Shown here: piece after piece, positions 61,492-64,000 of the stretch | Position numbering within the stretch: position 1 is the stretch's first letter | Layout: every line of letters begins with the position of its first letter | Assembly (NCBI GenBank): GCA_934098435.1 | Contig: CAKOOV010000007.1 | Span: 1-64,000 of the forward strand | Reading direction: 5' to 3' | From: an uncultured Bacilli bacterium | GTDB lineage: Bacteria > Bacillota_I > Bacilli_A > RF39 > UBA660 | DNA: 64,000 nt | Program-made: the position numbers and the translations under genes | The notes under the pieces: generated by a model | The model's database searches: none | What the model was told of the DNA's origin: nothing | Seen by the model: the letters and a program-made list of their open reading frames with translations, nothing else

Positions 61492-61608
61492 ATGAGCAAA
61501 AATAAAAAGAAAAAGAAAATTAATGGAAGAAAAATATTCGCTTACGTAATGTTATTCGTAGCCTTATCTTTTCCAATAACCGCTATACTTTCTTATATAT
61601 TACGATAA
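61492..61608 (+). CDS. 38-residue basic membrane microprotein (DUF4044-like)
   Basis: The ATG follows AGAGGTG. The peptide has a Lys-rich start (SKNKKKKKINGRK) and one helix (IFAYVMLFVALSFPITAILSYIL), the plan of DUF4044 proteins. A clean promoter lies upstream: TTGAAA (61445-61450), 17 bases, TATAAT (61468-61473). It is the only plus-strand gene in this part. Confidence 0.7.
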   Translation: MSKNKKKKKINGRKIFAYVMLFVALSFPITAILSYILR

Positions 61609-61640
61609 AAAAATTAGTATTTCTACTAATTTTTTTATTT
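61604..61640. terminator. Bidirectional terminator
   Basis: AAATTAGTA and TACTAATTT form the stem around TTTC, with A run before and T run after. It serves the microprotein on the plus strand and the convergent minus-strand gene. Confidence 0.8.
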
Positions 61641-62384
61641 AACAAACAAATATAACATAGCCATCGATACCACAAAAGTAATAGCCCCTAATAAAACATA
61701 AGATACAAAGCCAGAACTTTCTTTTCTTGTTTCAATAGGAATCCTTTTAGAAGTACCCTCTTCAGTACTCTTAGCATAACTATCAAAAGTTTCAGATTCT
61801 ATTTCAACTGTCTTTTCAATTTTAGGTTCACTATTTTTTCCTACAACAAAATTAATACTTGGTGTTTCAACCATATTATAACTATTATAATTACCACTTT
61901 GTCTTACTAAATCAACAATAGTTTTATACTCAATACGATTATTATATCTAGAAACAAACCAATTAGTAAACCTCTTAAAAGAATCATTATTAATAACATA
62001 AATATTACTATTAACCTTAATATTATTATTAGTTAAAAACTTATATGCATTATTAAAAATATAACCCAAATACCTATCCATTTTATGATATATATCCATA
62101 TCATCAACAGTTCTTATTCTAAGAAGTAAATCATCATAAAATACAGGTAAAATAAGTGTAATATTATAATTATCAATATTCTTATAATAATTAATAAGTT
62201 CACCAGTTACATTATCTAAAGAATTACGACTCAAGTCATAACTCTGGTAATTACTTTTTAACCTAATAGAAATATTAGTCTCATTAAATTCTTTATAAGG
62301 AGTTAATATATAAAAACTACAATTAGCATCACTTAAATAATAAATATTATGTTTATCCAAACTACATATTAAAGTTTCTTTCAT
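61635..62384 (-). CDS. Membrane-anchored protein, unknown
   Basis: The 249-residue protein is not recognised. A soluble N-terminal domain (about 1-170: ICSLDKHNIYYLSDANCSFYILTPYKEF...LILPVFYDDLLLRIRTVDD) is followed by a Ser/Glu-rich linker and one C-terminal helix (VSYVLLGAITFVVSMAMLYLFV). There is no signal peptide, so the large domain is probably cytoplasmic with a tail anchor. Confidence 0.72.
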   Translation of the reverse strand: MKETLICSLDKHNIYYLSDANCSFYILTPYKEFNETNISIRLKSNYQSYDLSRNSLDNVTGELINYYKNIDNYNITLILPVFYDDLLLRIRTVDDMDIYHKMDRYLGYIFNNAYKFLTNNNIKVNSNIYVINNDSFKRFTNWFVSRYNNRIEYKTIVDLVRQSGNYNSYNMVETPSINFVVGKNSEPKIEKTVEIESETFDSYAKSTEEGTSKRIPIETRKESSGFVSYVLLGAITFVVSMAMLYLFVK

Positions 62385-62489
62385 CTTATCCTCCTACTCT
62401 ACTATTTAAGTATAGCAGAAAAAAAAGAGTTTGTCATCCCTTTTTATAAATAATTATATATTATTCGTCTCACACTTTGTTGTTCGCCG

Positions 62490-62517
62490 TTTTCTAATGC
62501 CTAAGGTCATTAGAAAA
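62490..62517. repeat. Dispersed 28-bp hairpin repeat, copy 2
   Basis: It is identical over 28 bases to the element at 40024-40051 (arms TTTTCTAATG and CATTAGAAAA, loop CCTAAGGT). It lies between two minus-strand genes. On the minus strand it again opens a frame beginning MTLGIRK (18 codons). Confidence 0.7.
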
Positions 62518-62541
62518 AAATTTGGAGCTATAATCTCCAAA

Positions 62542-63486
62542 TTAATGTTTAATTTCTTTTAACGCTTTATCTTCTTCAATAGAAAGCTTACTACTAAGAC
62601 CTTTAGGTAACTTATAACCTAAAGAAGTAAATATTTTAGCCTGCTCAAAATAAGAAGTATTCTTCTTAAGAGTACTAATAATACTCTTAATTTCTTTTCT
62701 TAATTTAATATTTTCCATATCAAGAAGTTCATTAAAAACAATTGATTTAGTATAATTATAAGCCATATCATCATAATCATCTATCTTAATAATATTAGAT
62801 CTATCCCTAATAACAATACCATTCCTATTAATAATATAAGCATCCGGAAATAATCTCTTAATTTTATCCACAATATCCTTATCAATAATTAATTTATCAC
62901 CAAGTATAATACCACTAATACTATTAGCGGGAACACCAACTAATATCAAAGACAATTCATTTCTTTTCTTACATAAATCATTCTTAACTAAAGGATCAAT
63001 AATATTTCTTACAATAGGATTATTATCAAACTTAGTATCAAGTAAATCATAATATAAAAGTCCTCCAATTTTACTAGTAGGATTAACAATAAAAGCAATT
63101 TTATCATTACAATTATTAAAAGGCATATTATCATCATTAATATTACTAATATATTCTTTAAGCAAAATATCCCTATCCGTTTTATAAAATAAAGAAGAAT
63201 AATAAGTTCCGTCATTATTAGTAATACCATTAAACTCCGAAGCTAAAATACCATTATTACTTATAAACTTAATATTATCCAAATTAGCATTAGTACCATA
63301 AATCAAAGTTCCTTTAGGAAAGTAAACATCATTATTCTTATCTAAATATAGCTGATAACTATTACTATCTAACTTCATCTTATTAATAGATAGTACTTTT
63401 TTATATTCACTTTTAATAAGTTCTAATTCCTCTTCATTTAATTTCTTATCAAATAACATATTCTTAGGAAAATCATTTATGTTCAT
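62542..63486 (-). CDS. Hypothetical protein
   Basis: The 314-residue soluble protein is not recognised. It has TLIYGTNANLDN, KIAFIVNPTSKIGGLLYYDLLD, LSLILVGVPANSISGIILGDKLIID and a helical C-terminus. Mixed alpha/beta composition suggests an enzyme-like fold. I start at the ATG preceded by GGTGAT; an ATG four codons earlier is the alternative. Confidence 0.7.
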   Translation of the reverse strand: MNINDFPKNMLFDKKLNEEELELIKSEYKKVLSINKMKLDSNSYQLYLDKNNDVYFPKGTLIYGTNANLDNIKFISNNGILASEFNGITNNDGTYYSSLFYKTDRDILLKEYISNINDDNMPFNNCNDKIAFIVNPTSKIGGLLYYDLLDTKFDNNPIVRNIIDPLVKNDLCKKRNELSLILVGVPANSISGIILGDKLIIDKDIVDKIKRLFPDAYIINRNGIVIRDRSNIIKIDDYDDMAYNYTKSIVFNELLDMENIKLRKEIKSIISTLKKNTSYFEQAKIFTSLGYKLPKGLSSKLSIEEDKALKEIKH

Positions 63487-63529
63487 AACAATCACCACTG
63501 TAAATAGTATAACACACTTTATATCATTT

Positions 63530-64000
63530 TTAAATAATAAATTTAAACAACATAAATATAACCCCCACTAAAAAGAAAATATATAAATATTTTTTATTAT
63601 TATATCTTTTAGCAGTAGGAATAAGTTCACAAAAAGCAATCTGCATCATAATTCCCGCTATTAAAGCAAATAATATACCAAGTATTATATCATTAATAAT
63701 ATTTCTTAAAAATATAAAAGCAATAAAAGCCCCTAAAGGTTCAGATAAAGCAGAAATTAAAGTATAAATAAAAGCCCTCTTTTTACTATTAGTAGAATAA
63801 TATATCGGTACCGATATACTTATACCTTCAGGAATATTATGCATAGCTATAGCAATAGCAAGAGATATACCAAGCAAAGTATCACTACTAGTAGCCACAA
63901 AAGTAGCAATACCTTCAGGAATATTATGAAGTATAATAGCAAGCATTGATATTATACCAACCTTATATAAAGATTTATCCTTAGCTCCATCTAGTTTATC
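63530..64000 (-). CDS. ZIP-family metal transporter, cut by window end
   Basis: The C-terminal 156 residues of a ZupT/ZIP-type divalent metal (probably zinc) importer are present. Two family signatures are visible, ILHNIPEGIATFVA and AMHNIPEGISISVP, each supplying His and Glu to the metal path, with further helices (LISALSEPLGAFIAFIFL; ILFALIAGIMMQIAFCELIPTA). The frame is open to the window edge (DKLDGAKDKSLYKVGIIS...), so the true start lies outside. An ATG at 63946 is inside the gene. Confidence 0.9.
   Translation of the reverse strand, partial: DKLDGAKDKSLYKVGIISMLAIILHNIPEGIATFVATSSDTLLGISLAIAIAMHNIPEGISISVPIYYSTNSKKRAFIYTLISALSEPLGAFIAFIFLRNIINDIILGILFALIAGIMMQIAFCELIPTAKRYNNKKYLYIFFLVGVIFMLFKFII

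Noticed and set aside
1..64000. tRNA, rRNA or CRISPR arrays
   Set aside because: Intergenic regions were read for cloverleaf ends, rRNA-like stretches and regular repeats; none was found.

Overview
The window is very AT-rich, uses the standard genetic code (UGA serves as a stop) and carries Gram-positive gene sets: SecDF, Rel, GlyA, RarA, a T-box leader before aspS, a Bacillus-type dif site, and sporulation-type genes without a full sporulation set. This suggests an uncultured, genome-reduced relative of the Bacilli/Mollicutes, probably from the gut (for example an RF39-like lineage). The taxon is inference.

Positions 1 to about 32,423 are the right-hand part of an integrative and conjugative element (ICE); its left end lies outside the window. 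It carries (a) a surface cassette: thioester adhesin with Cna-B repeats, sortase, a catalytically dead resolvase-like protein, a TasA-like protein, a SipW-type signal peptidase and an InlB-repeat protein; (b) a type IV secretion module: VirB2-, VirB6-, VirB3- and VirB4-like proteins and an M23 wall hydrolase; (c) an oriT-like repeat region followed by ribbon-helix-helix proteins and a MobP-type relaxase; (d) a Y-family polymerase/YolD pair behind an SOS-like operator; (e) a string of small accessory genes, the VirD4 coupling ATPase and a giant methylase/SNF2-helicase gene broken by one in-frame TAA; and (f) a large serine recombinase at the right end. The recombinase has inserted the ICE into dacF, so the recombinase C-terminus is read from dacF DNA and dacF survives only as a 3' fragment.

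Positions 32,424 to 53,141 are chromosome. The broken dacF is followed by a SpoIIAA-like STAS protein and a sporulation-type sigma factor, the Bacillus order but without spoIIAB. Next come an XRE regulator, comN-like, secDF, rel, dtd, aspS under a T-box, a ClpX-like ATPase, a probable 6S RNA, tcdA, a compact radical-SAM peptide cassette (short peptide, SPASM enzyme, ADP-ribosyltransferase-like protein), rarA, glyA, a xerC/D-type recombinase and a phosphohexomutase. A near-identical 19-bp palindrome precedes both the XRE gene and the peptide cassette, suggesting that the regulator controls it.

Positions 53,142 to 58,451 are an inovirus (filamentous phage) prophage of 5.3 kb. It sits in the chromosomal dif site between 21-bp direct repeats. 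It has a divergent repressor with four 13-bp operators, small membrane/coat proteins, a pIII-like adsorption protein, a pVI-like protein, a Zot-like assembly ATPase and an HUH replication initiator. Integration leaves a complete 28-bp dif on the right.

Positions 58,463 to 64,000 are chromosome again, mostly on the minus strand: an HTH protein, mnmA, spoIIM-like, two unrecognised proteins and a ZIP metal transporter cut by the window edge. No tRNA, rRNA or CRISPR array was seen.
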